Positions 1-7,428 are shown, numbered from the stretch's first letter. The stretch: DNA of 11,530 nt from an uncultured Eubacteriales bacterium (GCA_900542445.1 UQNN01000031.1:1-11530), one strand, 5' to 3'. Made by a program: numbers and translations. Notes: generated by a model not told the origin, from the sequence alone.

Positions 1-34
1 TGTGCGTCCATGTATGTGTCATTTACACTTAAAA
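1..34. mobile_element. possible end of an inserted element interrupting the coupling-protein gene
   Basis: Immediately after the coupling-protein reading frame stops, the sequence becomes AT-rich and no frame resumes the expected VirD4 protein. On the minus strand the first bases after the stop include TGTAAATGACACATACATGG. It begins with TGT, and the preceding bases hold a short inverted repeat (GTGT, five bases, ACAC) at about 17-29. Termini beginning TGT occur in several insertion-sequence families, IS21-like among them, but I cannot assign a family from about 34 bases. No transposase is visible because the window ends here. It does not begin with the GTGYG typical of a group II intron. 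The insertion reading is inference from the disrupted gene. Confidence 0.25.
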
Positions 35-334
35 TTATGCACTCCAGCGTGCCGAACCGTATTCGACGTTGTGTCGGAACTTCTTTGCGTTTTTGCCCTT
101 CACATAGACCGCCGCATAAAATGCCGCCGCTATCGCCATGCCTGCCAGCATATCCTGCGGATGAAAACTCGGCAGCGGCGACGCGAGCGCCTGCATGAAG
201 CCGTCGCCCCAATGCAGAAACTTCTCGGCGAACGCCGTTCCCCCCGCCAGCCGCCACGCCTGACCGATTTTCGTTCCGTACAGCGCAATGCAGACATATG
301 GCATCGTGCGCAGCACAATCTTTTTGATGTTCAT
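35..334 (-). CDS. virD4: N-terminal fragment of a VirD4/TraG-type conjugative coupling protein, apparently interrupted
   Basis: This 99-codon frame matches the start of the VirD4-like type IV coupling ATPases of Firmicute conjugative elements. These proteins dock the relaxosome at the transfer channel and pump DNA. The visible signs are a first hydrophobic segment (about residues 5-20), PSFHPQD at 55-61, a second membrane segment (about 62-78), then KGKNAKKF and VEYGSARW at 79-97. Full-length members continue after the SARW motif into the Walker A/B ATPase domain and run to roughly 600 residues. Here the frame ends with S-A-stop (TAA at 35-37), so all catalytic parts are missing. The ATG overlaps the PcfB stop codon (ATGA at 331-334), and a GGGAG lies about nine bases upstream, which suggests translational coupling. 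A frameshift alone does not explain the break, because no other frame recovers the family sequence before the window edge. An independent small membrane protein is possible but less likely. Confidence 0.72.
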   Translation of the reverse strand: MNIKKIVLRTMPYVCIALYGTKIGQAWRLAGGTAFAEKFLHWGDGFMQALASPLPSFHPQDMLAGMAIAAAFYAAVYVKGKNAKKFRHNVEYGSARWSA

Positions 335-795
335 CGGCTCTGCTCCCGCTGCTTTTTATGCGTGATGATCTGCTCAATCGGCGCGTGCAGTTTCTCCCGC
401 AGTTTGGAATGTTCTTTGCCGTGCATCTTCCGGCTGGTGTATTCGGACAGCGCCGCATTCAGCGCGTCCGCATCCCGCGCCTTGAAGAAAATCAGGAACC
501 TGGGCACATCGCCTTTCACCTTCTTCACCGCATAATCCACGCCGTATTTGCGCGCCACGCGCTCAAAGGCTTTGATATCCTCGCCGCTCAGTTCCACGTT
601 GCTCACGCCCTGATTCTGCCCGACCAGCTTTTTGACCGATTGCCTGCCCACATAGCGCACACCCGTCTGCGCATCGTGCTTCTTCTCTTTCTTGTGCGCC
701 ACATACTTGGCGATTGCCGCGCGAAACAAACGTGCGGTCATCTTCGCCGCGTTGACCGTCAGGGTCAGGCTTTTCTGCTCGACCTCCTCCTGCAA
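331..795 (-). CDS. pcfB: PcfB family (DUF3801) conjugation accessory protein
   Basis: This 154-residue basic protein resembles PcfB/DUF3801, a relaxosome-associated protein encoded just before the coupling ATPase in Firmicute conjugative plasmids and transposons. In pCF10, PcfB works with the relaxase PcfG and the coupling protein PcfC (established). The N-terminus (MQEEVEQKSLTL, 1-12) and the following AAKMTARLFRAAIAKY segment (16-31) fit the family. A lysine-rich stretch at 35-39 and a charged C-terminal tail (about 121-154) fit a nucleic-acid or relaxosome partner. The start is TTG at 793-795. An ATG seven bases upstream (800-802) is in the wrong frame, whereas TTG sits seven bases after an AGGAGGGG and gives the expected MQEEV start. 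It lies 14 bp after the adhesin stop and overlaps the coupling-protein start by 4 bp, so the three genes are probably co-transcribed. Confidence 0.83.
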   Translation of the reverse strand: MQEEVEQKSLTLTVNAAKMTARLFRAAIAKYVAHKKEKKHDAQTGVRYVGRQSVKKLVGQNQGVSNVELSGEDIKAFERVARKYGVDYAVKKVKGDVPRFLIFFKARDADALNAALSEYTSRKMHGKEHSKLREKLHAPIEQIITHKKQREQSR

Positions 796-802
796 GGTTC
801 AT

Positions 803-810
803 CCCCTCCT
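803..810 (-). promoter_or_regulatory. ribosome binding site that sets the TTG start of pcfB
   Basis: The minus strand reads AGGAGGGG, then seven bases, then TTG. The first A overlaps the last base position of the adhesin stop codon. This site favours TTG at 793-795 over the out-of-frame ATG at 800-802, which directly abuts it. Confidence 0.6.
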
Positions 811-3800
811 TACTGATCCCGCCTGTGGATGATTTCGGCAAACATAAACACCGCGCCAAGCGCCATCGAAATCAGCCCATAAAGCATCATCGGCGTAACG
901 GGAACATCCACACCCGTCTGAATCTCGTCCTTGGGACGCTCCTCCTCCGGGAAATTGACGAGCCTGAACAGCTCATCCGCCACGATGTAGTTTTCGTCGA
1001 TCACCACGCGGATGGTTTCCTCCGTCAGGCGATAGCCCGCCTGCGTTTCGATTTCGCGGATGACGTACACGCCGGGCTTCAGGTCGTCCGCATGGACAAT
1101 GCCATCCTCGCCGGACACCAGCTCGCGCAGCACATTTCCATCCTCATCTTCCAGCGCAAACTTCACGCCCTCCATCGGGCATCCGTCCTCATCCACCTTG
1201 ATGAACTCGTAATGATTCGGAATATCCGTAAACAGCAGCGTGTTCGGCGCCTTCCAGTCCTCGTCCACATGAATCAACACGTCCTCCACGTGGCTAAAGC
1301 CCTCCGGCGCAACGGTTTCGCGGATAATCCAGTCGCCGTAACCAAAACCCGTCAAATAGAACTCGCCCTTTTCGTCGCTTGCCGCCACATCCACGATTTC
1401 ACCCGTATCAGCGTTGATCAGGCTGAACGCCGCGCCCGGCAGCACCTGCCCCGCCGTATCGACCTTCAGGCCGCGAATCTTCTGACGCTCGTTGACGACG
1501 GTCGCAATCGGCTCTTTCGGGTTGACGAACGTGCCGTCCACCGTGAGCCTGATTTCCGTATCCGCCTTGAGATAGCCGGGGAGCGCCCGCGTTTCAACGA
1601 GCGTATACGTTCCGAACGGCACTTTTTCAAACGTCGCCATGCCTTTTGCGTCTGTTTTGGCGGTCATCATCAGCATCCCGTCCGCCTTTTTCAGCCCGAA
1701 CATCACGCCCGCAAGCGGCTTACCATTTTCATCCGCCTTGCGCAGCGAAAAGCGCGTGTAGTCGTCGCGAATCATCGTGTCACCCGTGACGTTTCCATCC
1801 GCATCGACGGTAAACCGCATCTCCGCTTCGTTCAGCGCATAACCGTCCGGGGCATATACCTCTTTGAACGTGTACGTTCCCGGCGTGACGGGAATCTGCG
1901 GAATCTGTCCGTTTGCGTCGGTCGTTTCGCGATAAATAACCTTTCCCTGTTCGTCTTTGACCTCGATGGTCGCGCCCGGCAGCGTCTTTTGCCCGGTGAT
2001 GTCCGTCTTGGTCAGCGTCACGCGGGTATAAATCAGCCCGTCATGCACGGGCTCTGGCAGACTCACGCGAATCACGCCGCCGCTCTGCGCTTGCGGCTCA
2101 AGCGTCACGGCAAACTTCGCCGGATTGAGTGTCCATCTGTCCGGCGCGGACAGCTCTTTGACGTAATACGCGCCATGCGGGAAGTTTCCGACAAACGCCA
2201 GCCTGCCCGCCGCGTCCGTCGCGCCCGTCGCCACAAGCGTATCCGCCAGCAGCGTCACGTCGCCGACGCGCAGTTCTTCATCGGCAAACAAGCCGAACAC
2301 AAAGCCCTCGCCGGGGATATTCACAAGCGCCTGCCGCACATGATCGCCATCCATGATGATTTCCAGATCCTCCTTTTCCTTCTCCAGCGTGATTTCCGCG
2401 GACAGGTAATCGTTGCCGAGCGTCACGTTCGTTTCGACCACCGCCGTGTGGTCGTCCGCATAGCGCAGCTCGACCCCATACGGCGCGCCATCCAGCAGAT
2501 ATCCTTCCGGCGCGCTCACCTCGACCAGCTCATACCGCCCCAGCGGAAGCTCCTTCGACGCATCCTTTCCCGCTTCCGTCGTCGTGATCGTGTCCGCCAC
2601 GTCGCCCGCATGAAACCAGACCGTCCCGTCTTTTCCGACGATATCCTCCGCCGCGCGCAGCTCAAAGACTGCGCCCGCGAGATATCCTTCCTCATACACG
2701 GGCTGATGCACGATGTTACCGTAAGCGTCCGCCTGCTCCGCCAGACGCACAAACTTCAAGCCCTTCTTCTCGACCATCACCCTGCCCATGACGGGTTCAT
2801 TCTGGATTTCAATATCCAGCGTGTACGCTTCGCCGGGCGCGTCGCCCGTTTCGCCCACGAACACACCGAGCCGTTCCGTGCGGATGAGGTACCCCTGCGG
2901 CGCTTGCACTTCTTCAATGAAATACATGCCGCGCGTCACCGTTTCCGGCAGCGTCACCTCGCCGTTTTCATCGGTGTAGAAGGTGTCGATTTCCCTGCGC
3001 GTCGGATAGCTCACCGTCTGCGTCACCACGTTGCCGTCGCTGTCCAGCAGCTTGAACGCCGTGTTCGCCAGCCTGACAGTTTTGCCCGTTTTCGCATCCG
3101 TCTTGATGAGCTTGAGCCGGTATCGAATCGCCTGATTGTTGATCGTCAGAATTGGTGGGTTGGCAACGTCCTCGTCGCCGCGAATGAAGATTTCCACGGG
3201 GCTTTTGAGCGCATGTCCTTCCTTGCCCTTCACCTGCTTCAGGACGTACAAGCCATACGGAAGCAGCTTGGTTTTGGCATAGCCATACCTGTTGGTCACG
3301 AGATAATCCCGCTCAAACGCCCGCGCATTGCCGTAGCTTCCGGCTTTTTGGAGGTACAGCTCAAACTCCGCGCCCTCCTCCGGCGTTTCAATCAAGCCCG
3401 CATCGTCGTGAATTTCGTTGTCGCCGAGGAATTTCACGATGGCGTACACGCCCTGTTTGATGATGTTGAGCTTCAATCCCTCATACGTCACTACCGCCGT
3501 TTCGGACTGGCTCGCCGCACTCCGCGCATCCACGAAGAAGTGCGCGTCGCTGGGTTCATACCCGACAGGCGGGGACGCCTCGACGATTTCATACAGCCCC
3601 GGCCACAGCTCGCCCGTTACGGCGCTCGCATCGCCGCCCGCCGTCGTCAGCGCATCCACAACCGTATCGCCCTTTTTGAACAGCACGTTGCCCTGCCTGT
3701 CCCTGATCTCCGCACCCGCCAGCACGCGGAAAACCGCGCCCGTCAGTTCGCCGTCGCCGCGCGTGCTTGGCGCGTCGATGTTCGCGGGCTGGGGCAGTTC

Positions 3801-6320
3801 GTCGCGCCGCCTGCTGTTCGGGTCGTCGCCGCCGTACTCGTCGCCGTCCCGCTTATAGAGTTTGAGCTTCACCATGACGGGCTGATTCGTCGCGCGAAGC
3901 TGCGTCGTTTCGTCCGAACGCACCGTCGCGTCCAGCGCGATTTCCTCCATAACATAGCCCGCCGTCGCGCCGCGCTCGCGCACGATATATCTGCCCTTGC
4001 GCAAAGGCGGCGAAACCGCCGTGCCGTCCTTTCCCGTCGTCATGCCGGCGACCAGCGCATTGCCGTATTCGTCGTTTTCATAGATATCAAACGCCACGCC
4101 CTCGATGGGATTGCCGTTCAGCCTGTCCGTTTTGACCAGCCGAATCCAGCCCTTTGTCGGCTCGTTTTCCGCTTCTACGGTATAGGTCTGCATGTTCTCC
4201 CCGTCGATGGTCACATCCACGAAAAATGAGTGATCTATAAAATGCTCCGGCATCCTGGTTTCAGTCACGCGGTATGTGCCATATGTCAGCAGCGGCGAAA
4301 TCGCTTTTCCTTCCGCGTCCGTCGTCATCACCGCTGCCGCTTCGCCATCCTGACTGCCGCCATGAGAGGGCAGACCGCTGATTCTGGTGATGGTAAACTC
4401 CGCGCCCGCCAGCGCTTCCTTCGTCAGCGCATCCCGCTTCACGATCCGGATTTTGCCGTTCACCCGGTCGTTTTCAAAACGAATATCGCTCGTCGCGCCC
4501 GGCGCCACCGTCACCGCCTGCGACGGGTTGACGGCAATCTTGTAGCCCGTCGGCGCGCCGACTTCCCGCACGATACAACTGCCAGCCGGGAGATTATCAA
4601 ATTGCGCTGTGCCGTCCGCGCCCGTGGTCTGCGTCGCAAGCACCGTCCCCGCGCCGTTCATCAGCTCAAACGTCGCGCCCGAAAGCATTGCGCCATTGTC
4701 CGCACTGATTTTGCTCACGCGGACAGCCCCATACGGCTGTTCAAACTCGATGCGCACTTCCTTCAGTTTGGCAGGCAGGCCGTACTGCGGGATGATGACC
4801 TTCTGGATATCCGCGTTTGGAATACCGATTAAAAAAGCCGCTTCCTCGTCTTGCGAAGAAACGGACTGCGCGGCAATCGAGAAGGTGCTTTGAGTGGAAG
4901 TGACGGAAATCGTGTCACCGCTGTGCAGGTAGTAATATTCGCCGTCCGAACCGGCGCTGTTGCCGGTCAGATTGCCGACGCTGCGGCTGATGCGAATCAG
5001 ATCCGCGTCCGTCGTCAAGGTCACCGTGCCGACGTAGCTGCCGTTCTGCATGCTCACCGATTTGCTGCTGATGCCGATCTCGCCCGTGATGCCCGCGCGC
5101 TCAATCGCGCAAGCCGCCAGCCAGCGCGCGTATTCCAGATAGTCGCCCGGCGCTTGACCGGATGCGCGGTAGAACTCATCCATCCGCCAGTAATCGCGCA
5201 CATACCAATCGCCCTCAAGCTGCTTGACCACCTCACGGATGGCGAACTGCCCCGCGACGCGCGACCATACGTCGCTGTCCGCATAGCCGGTATCCACGAT
5301 CATGTACGGATAGGTGTGCCGCAGCACCCAGCCGATGGCGTGCATGGTGCGGCTTCCGTAAATATCGCCGGAATACCCCGGCTTGACCGCGTACCCGTCC
5401 AGACCGACAACCTCAAACGGGCCGCTGGCGTTGTTCTTCGTGCCGGGGCTGTTCATGGTGTGTTCCAGACAATAGACCGTCTGCCCCTCCAGATAATGCG
5501 GCGTGGCGTAGATCGTGCCGTAGCCGTCGAGCTTGGCAATCTGCTTGTATTCGCTGTCGTGTCCGGAACTGCCGTAAAGGTTCTGCTGACCGGGATAGAA
5601 CGTCTGCACGCCCGCGTTGTAATCCCGCAGGTTAAAATCCGAGGCCGCATAGAGCGCAGCCGGCGGATATGGGAAGGCATAATCCGTCACGTCATAATCC
5701 GCCGCGTCGGACGGCTGAGTTTCATCCGCCAGCACCCAGACCGTCGCCGTGTCCGTCCACGCCATCTCTCCGTTCGGTTCTTCCTCGCCATACAGATACC
5801 GAACCAGCAGCCACGTTCGCTCCTGCGCGTCCTGCCGAACCTGTTCCACATATACGTTGGCTTCATTCACGAAATTGCCGTCGTACAGCTCGCCGTCGTC
5901 CTCATCGCCCGCCGTTTCGTCGATATCCAGATAGACGCGCGTATTCGGCGTAACCCAAACAAAGTCGCCCTCCTGCACAGGCGGCAGTTCGCTCTCCTCC
6001 AAGGTCAGCGGCTCCTCCTCCGGGATAAAATCCGGCAAGTCCAGCATTGCTTCTTTCGTCAGGCTTTCTTCCTGCTCTGGAAGCGCATCGGCAGATTCGT
6101 CGTCTGCCGCGCTGTCCACCACATCTTCCTCCGGTTCGGGGATGTAGTCCGGCAGACCGTCCGCAAATTCTTCTGCCGATTCATCCAGCCCGCCATCCAG
6201 TGTTTCCTCGCTCGCATTAGCTTCTTCCTCCCACGCCGTTTCTTCCGCGTAAATGCCAAAAGGCAGCGCCGTCAGCGCCATGCCCAGCGCAAGCAGCCCT
6301 GCCCAAATTCTTTTTGTCAT
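810..6320 (-). CDS. large thioester/Cna-B (SpaA-type) LPXTG-like cell-wall adhesin
   Basis: This 1836-residue secreted protein is probably anchored to peptidoglycan by the adjacent sortase. Its order is: Sec signal peptide (1 to about 25, ending GIYA-EE); very acidic low-complexity linker (26 to about 115); SH3-like beta region (about 117-200); thioester-domain-like region (about 225-410); a beta linker; about twelve Cna-B (prealbumin-like) domains from about 530 to 1790; EIQTG at 1799-1803; a hydrophobic segment (about 1808-1831); and the short tail HRRDQ. In the thioester region YCLEH (Cys284) and AGQFAIR (Gln358) match the Cys...Q-x-A-I pattern whose side chains form an internal thioester in streptococcal adhesins. 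Cna-B units show the lysine near their start (for example K537, K730, K1073, K1438, K1528, K1708), the E in Y-x(3)-E (E586, E1137, E1267, E1487, E1576, E1756), and often a closing N (N617, N1174, N1303, N1610, N1789), as needed for isopeptide bonds. ATG follows AGGAAGG, 11 bp after the sortase stop. A role in mating-pair or host attachment is inferred; no ligand can be read from sequence. Confidence 0.9.
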   Translation of the reverse strand: MTKRIWAGLLALGMALTALPFGIYAEETAWEEEANASEETLDGGLDESAEEFADGLPDYIPEPEEDVVDSAADDESADALPEQEESLTKEAMLDLPDFIPEEEPLTLEESELPPVQEGDFVWVTPNTRVYLDIDETAGDEDDGELYDGNFVNEANVYVEQVRQDAQERTWLLVRYLYGEEEPNGEMAWTDTATVWVLADETQPSDAADYDVTDYAFPYPPAALYAASDFNLRDYNAGVQTFYPGQQNLYGSSGHDSEYKQIAKLDGYGTIYATPHYLEGQTVYCLEHTMNSPGTKNNASGPFEVVGLDGYAVKPGYSGDIYGSRTMHAIGWVLRHTYPYMIVDTGYADSDVWSRVAGQFAIREVVKQLEGDWYVRDYWRMDEFYRASGQAPGDYLEYARWLAACAIERAGITGEIGISSKSVSMQNGSYVGTVTLTTDADLIRISRSVGNLTGNSAGSDGEYYYLHSGDTISVTSTQSTFSIAAQSVSSQDEEAAFLIGIPNADIQKVIIPQYGLPAKLKEVRIEFEQPYGAVRVSKISADNGAMLSGATFELMNGAGTVLATQTTGADGTAQFDNLPAGSCIVREVGAPTGYKIAVNPSQAVTVAPGATSDIRFENDRVNGKIRIVKRDALTKEALAGAEFTITRISGLPSHGGSQDGEAAAVMTTDAEGKAISPLLTYGTYRVTETRMPEHFIDHSFFVDVTIDGENMQTYTVEAENEPTKGWIRLVKTDRLNGNPIEGVAFDIYENDEYGNALVAGMTTGKDGTAVSPPLRKGRYIVRERGATAGYVMEEIALDATVRSDETTQLRATNQPVMVKLKLYKRDGDEYGGDDPNSRRRDELPQPANIDAPSTRGDGELTGAVFRVLAGAEIRDRQGNVLFKKGDTVVDALTTAGGDASAVTGELWPGLYEIVEASPPVGYEPSDAHFFVDARSAASQSETAVVTYEGLKLNIIKQGVYAIVKFLGDNEIHDDAGLIETPEEGAEFELYLQKAGSYGNARAFERDYLVTNRYGYAKTKLLPYGLYVLKQVKGKEGHALKSPVEIFIRGDEDVANPPILTINNQAIRYRLKLIKTDAKTGKTVRLANTAFKLLDSDGNVVTQTVSYPTRREIDTFYTDENGEVTLPETVTRGMYFIEEVQAPQGYLIRTERLGVFVGETGDAPGEAYTLDIEIQNEPVMGRVMVEKKGLKFVRLAEQADAYGNIVHQPVYEEGYLAGAVFELRAAEDIVGKDGTVWFHAGDVADTITTTEAGKDASKELPLGRYELVEVSAPEGYLLDGAPYGVELRYADDHTAVVETNVTLGNDYLSAEITLEKEKEDLEIIMDGDHVRQALVNIPGEGFVFGLFADEELRVGDVTLLADTLVATGATDAAGRLAFVGNFPHGAYYVKELSAPDRWTLNPAKFAVTLEPQAQSGGVIRVSLPEPVHDGLIYTRVTLTKTDITGQKTLPGATIEVKDEQGKVIYRETTDANGQIPQIPVTPGTYTFKEVYAPDGYALNEAEMRFTVDADGNVTGDTMIRDDYTRFSLRKADENGKPLAGVMFGLKKADGMLMMTAKTDAKGMATFEKVPFGTYTLVETRALPGYLKADTEIRLTVDGTFVNPKEPIATVVNERQKIRGLKVDTAGQVLPGAAFSLINADTGEIVDVAASDEKGEFYLTGFGYGDWIIRETVAPEGFSHVEDVLIHVDEDWKAPNTLLFTDIPNHYEFIKVDEDGCPMEGVKFALEDEDGNVLRELVSGEDGIVHADDLKPGVYVIREIETQAGYRLTEETIRVVIDENYIVADELFRLVNFPEEERPKDEIQTGVDVPVTPMMLYGLISMALGAVFMFAEIIHRRDQ

Positions 6321-6331
6321 AGTCCTTCCTT

Positions 6332-7195
6332 TCAGCGCTCCACCGCCAGAATCACCAGCCGTCCTTCCTTGCCCGCATAGCTTCTGTCACAGGTAATCAG
6401 GGTCAGAATATGGTCGTCCGCGCCGACCTCCACGCCCGTATCATACAGGGATTCCGATTTTGCCCGATTGACAAACGCCATGAATGCCGCGTCCCCGGAA
6501 AACGTCGTTCTCGACGGTTCCCAATCGCCGGTCTTCATGTTCACGACCGCAAAAATCGTATATTCGCTGTGGCGGTACAGGCTGTCCAGTACAATGGTTT
6601 GGTTGTCCTCGTAAAAATCCGGGTTCTTGTACCGCATGAGCGACGTGAACATCTTCTCGCCGCTGCTGCGCAGGTGATGCCCGTAGATGGCGATGTTCCG
6701 CCCCGGCGCTGCATAATCCGCATCCGCCAACGAAAACAGCGTTCCGACCACGCTCGGCTTTCCGCTGAACGTATGGTTCAGATAATCATCGGGAGCATCC
6801 GTCTGCACGACAGGATAATCCACATTCGTCCCCGGAATCCGCAGCCACGCGATAAAGTCGGAATTTTGCGCCAGATATGCGGACAAGTCCACCGCGGACT
6901 GCGCCGCCCGTTCGCCGACTGCGTTTTCGGACTGCTGAACGGGCAATCCTTCTTCCGCCAGTGAAAGCGGCGGCACAACATGCTGATTCAGCGTTTCTTC
7001 TTCCACGGTTTCGCGCGCTTCCGCCTGCCGGTTCTGCTCCCGAAGCTGGTCATATTCACCTGCTTCCGCGCTCACCTCCGCATCCCATTGCAGCACAGGC
7101 AGGACAGCAGCGAGCATACCCCCGATAAGCAGCAGCGCCGCCAGAAGGGTAAGCGGAGAAAAGGGACATTTCCTTTGCCTTTTATTGCTTTTCAT
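6332..7195 (-). CDS. srtB: class B sortase
   Basis: This 287-residue membrane-bound transpeptidase would cut a sorting signal after Thr and attach the protein to the cell wall, or polymerise it. A basic N-terminus precedes one membrane segment (about 14-36). A charged stalk (about 40-100) leads into the sortase fold: WLRIPGTNVDYPVVQ (117-131), IYGHH (170-174, catalytic His173), TLITC (265-269, nucleophile Cys269) and EGRLVI with Arg279. The YGHH and TLxTCDRSY context is typical of SrtB. I chose the ATG at 7193-7195 because AGGGAG lies five bases upstream and the membrane segment is then correctly placed. An in-frame TTG at 7232-7234 would add 13 residues but has no Shine-Dalgarno site and lies inside the terminator-like hairpin. 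The 11-bp gap to the adhesin makes that protein the likely substrate. Confidence 0.93.
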   Translation of the reverse strand: MKSNKRQRKCPFSPLTLLAALLLIGGMLAAVLPVLQWDAEVSAEAGEYDQLREQNRQAEARETVEEETLNQHVVPPLSLAEEGLPVQQSENAVGERAAQSAVDLSAYLAQNSDFIAWLRIPGTNVDYPVVQTDAPDDYLNHTFSGKPSVVGTLFSLADADYAAPGRNIAIYGHHLRSSGEKMFTSLMRYKNPDFYEDNQTIVLDSLYRHSEYTIFAVVNMKTGDWEPSRTTFSGDAAFMAFVNRAKSESLYDTGVEVGADDHILTLITCDRSYAGKEGRLVILAVER

Positions 7196-7200
7196 ACACA

Positions 7201-7206
7201 CTCCCT
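7201..7206 (-). promoter_or_regulatory. ribosome binding site that sets the sortase start
   Basis: The minus strand has AGGGAG, then five bases, then ATG at 7193-7195. The upstream TTG alternative has no such site. Confidence 0.55.
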
Positions 7207-7211
7207 GATGC

Positions 7212-7241
7212 AAAATAAGGACAGCCTTTTTCAAGCTGTCC
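7212..7241 (-). terminator. Rho-independent terminator-like hairpin in front of the sortase gene
   Basis: On the minus strand GGACAGCTT, loop GAAAA, and AGGCTGTCC can pair as nine pairs (seven Watson-Crick outer pairs, then U-G and U-A), followed by TTATTTT at 7218-7212. It ends 16 bases before the sortase ATG. It could stop read-through from the replication module or, if the promoter at 7346-7374 is real, act as a leader attenuator of the sortase-adhesin operon. The U-tract has one A, so efficiency is uncertain. Confidence 0.6.
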
Positions 7242-7270
7242 CGCAGTTATTCGCTTTTTCGCTTTCTTCT

Positions 7271-7300
7271 CAATAATGCAGATGATGTCTGTGCAATAAT
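7271..7300. repeat. short direct repeat CAATAAT flanking an imperfect dyad in the sortase leader
   Basis: CAATAAT occurs at 7271-7277 and again at 7294-7300. Between them GCAGA and TCTGTGC form an imperfect inverted repeat around TGATG. It lies between the double palindrome and the terminator-like hairpin. It could be a further protein-binding site or an RNA fold in the leader. With arms this short, chance is a real alternative. Confidence 0.25.
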
Positions 7301-7314
7301 TTGAATTTCTCCTT

Positions 7315-7347
7315 ATCAAATCACGATTTGTCAAATCAGGGTTTGAT
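7315..7347. promoter_or_regulatory. double palindrome, probable operator
   Basis: Two adjacent near-palindromes are arranged as a 15-bp direct repeat: TCAAATCACGATTTG (7316-7330) and TCAAATCAGGGTTTG (7331-7345), 13 of 15 bases identical. The first contains the perfect dyad CAAATC-AC-GATTTG. The whole 33 bp is also an imperfect inverted repeat centred on 7331, with 13 of 16 pairs matching. It overlaps the -10 box and predicted start of the candidate promoter. That is the layout of a repressor operator bound by a helix-turn-helix dimer pair, but no such regulator is identified in the window. Confidence 0.5.
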
Positions 7348-7374
7348 GATATGCGGATGGACACGAAAAAACAA
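7346..7374 (-). promoter_or_regulatory. candidate sigma-A type promoter for the sortase-adhesin operon
   Basis: On the minus strand a -35-like TTGTTT (7374-7369) and a -10-like TATCAT (7351-7346) are separated by exactly 17 bases. The predicted start, about 7339, falls inside the double palindrome. The match is four of six at -35 and five of six at -10, so this is moderate evidence. It gains weight from lying in the only long intergenic gap and from overlapping the palindromes. Confidence 0.4.
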
Positions 7375-7398
7375 AATGTTCTCATCCTCATCTGTCGG

Positions 7399-7428
7399 GC
7401 TGCCTGTTTCTACATTGGCTCAAGCAGC
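7399..7428 (-). other. hairpin downstream of the 122-residue gene
   Basis: On the minus strand GCTGCTTG and CAGGCAGC pair over eight positions (one U-G) around a 14-base loop. No U-run follows directly; the next T-rich stretch is about 15-20 bases on. It may stabilise the 3' end of the maintenance transcript or assist termination. It is not a canonical terminator. Confidence 0.3.

Noticed and set aside
825..4229. Very long plus-strand open frame (1134 codons) opposite the adhesin gene
   Set aside because: Its translation is rich in Arg, His and Ile without domain structure, as expected from the antisense of a GC-rich gene. The minus frame has a signal peptide, a thioester domain, Cna-B repeats and an anchor.
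4851..6380. Plus-strand frame of 509 codons opposite the adhesin N-terminus
   Set aside because: Same Arg/Val/His-rich antisense composition, no ribosome site or motif, and it runs across the start of the real minus-strand gene.
7274..7297. Possible short His-rich leader peptide (TTG start, MHRHHLHY)
   Set aside because: The AAGGAG upstream is about 12 bases from the TTG, too far for a confident site. A sortase operon has no known link to histidine, so this is probably chance.
7182..7391. Minus-strand 69-codon frame spanning the promoter, palindromes and hairpin before the sortase gene
   Set aside because: It covers the regulatory structures (its GQLEKGCP segment is just the terminator hairpin translated), runs into the sortase start in another frame and has no good ribosome site. 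A leader peptide cannot be fully excluded.
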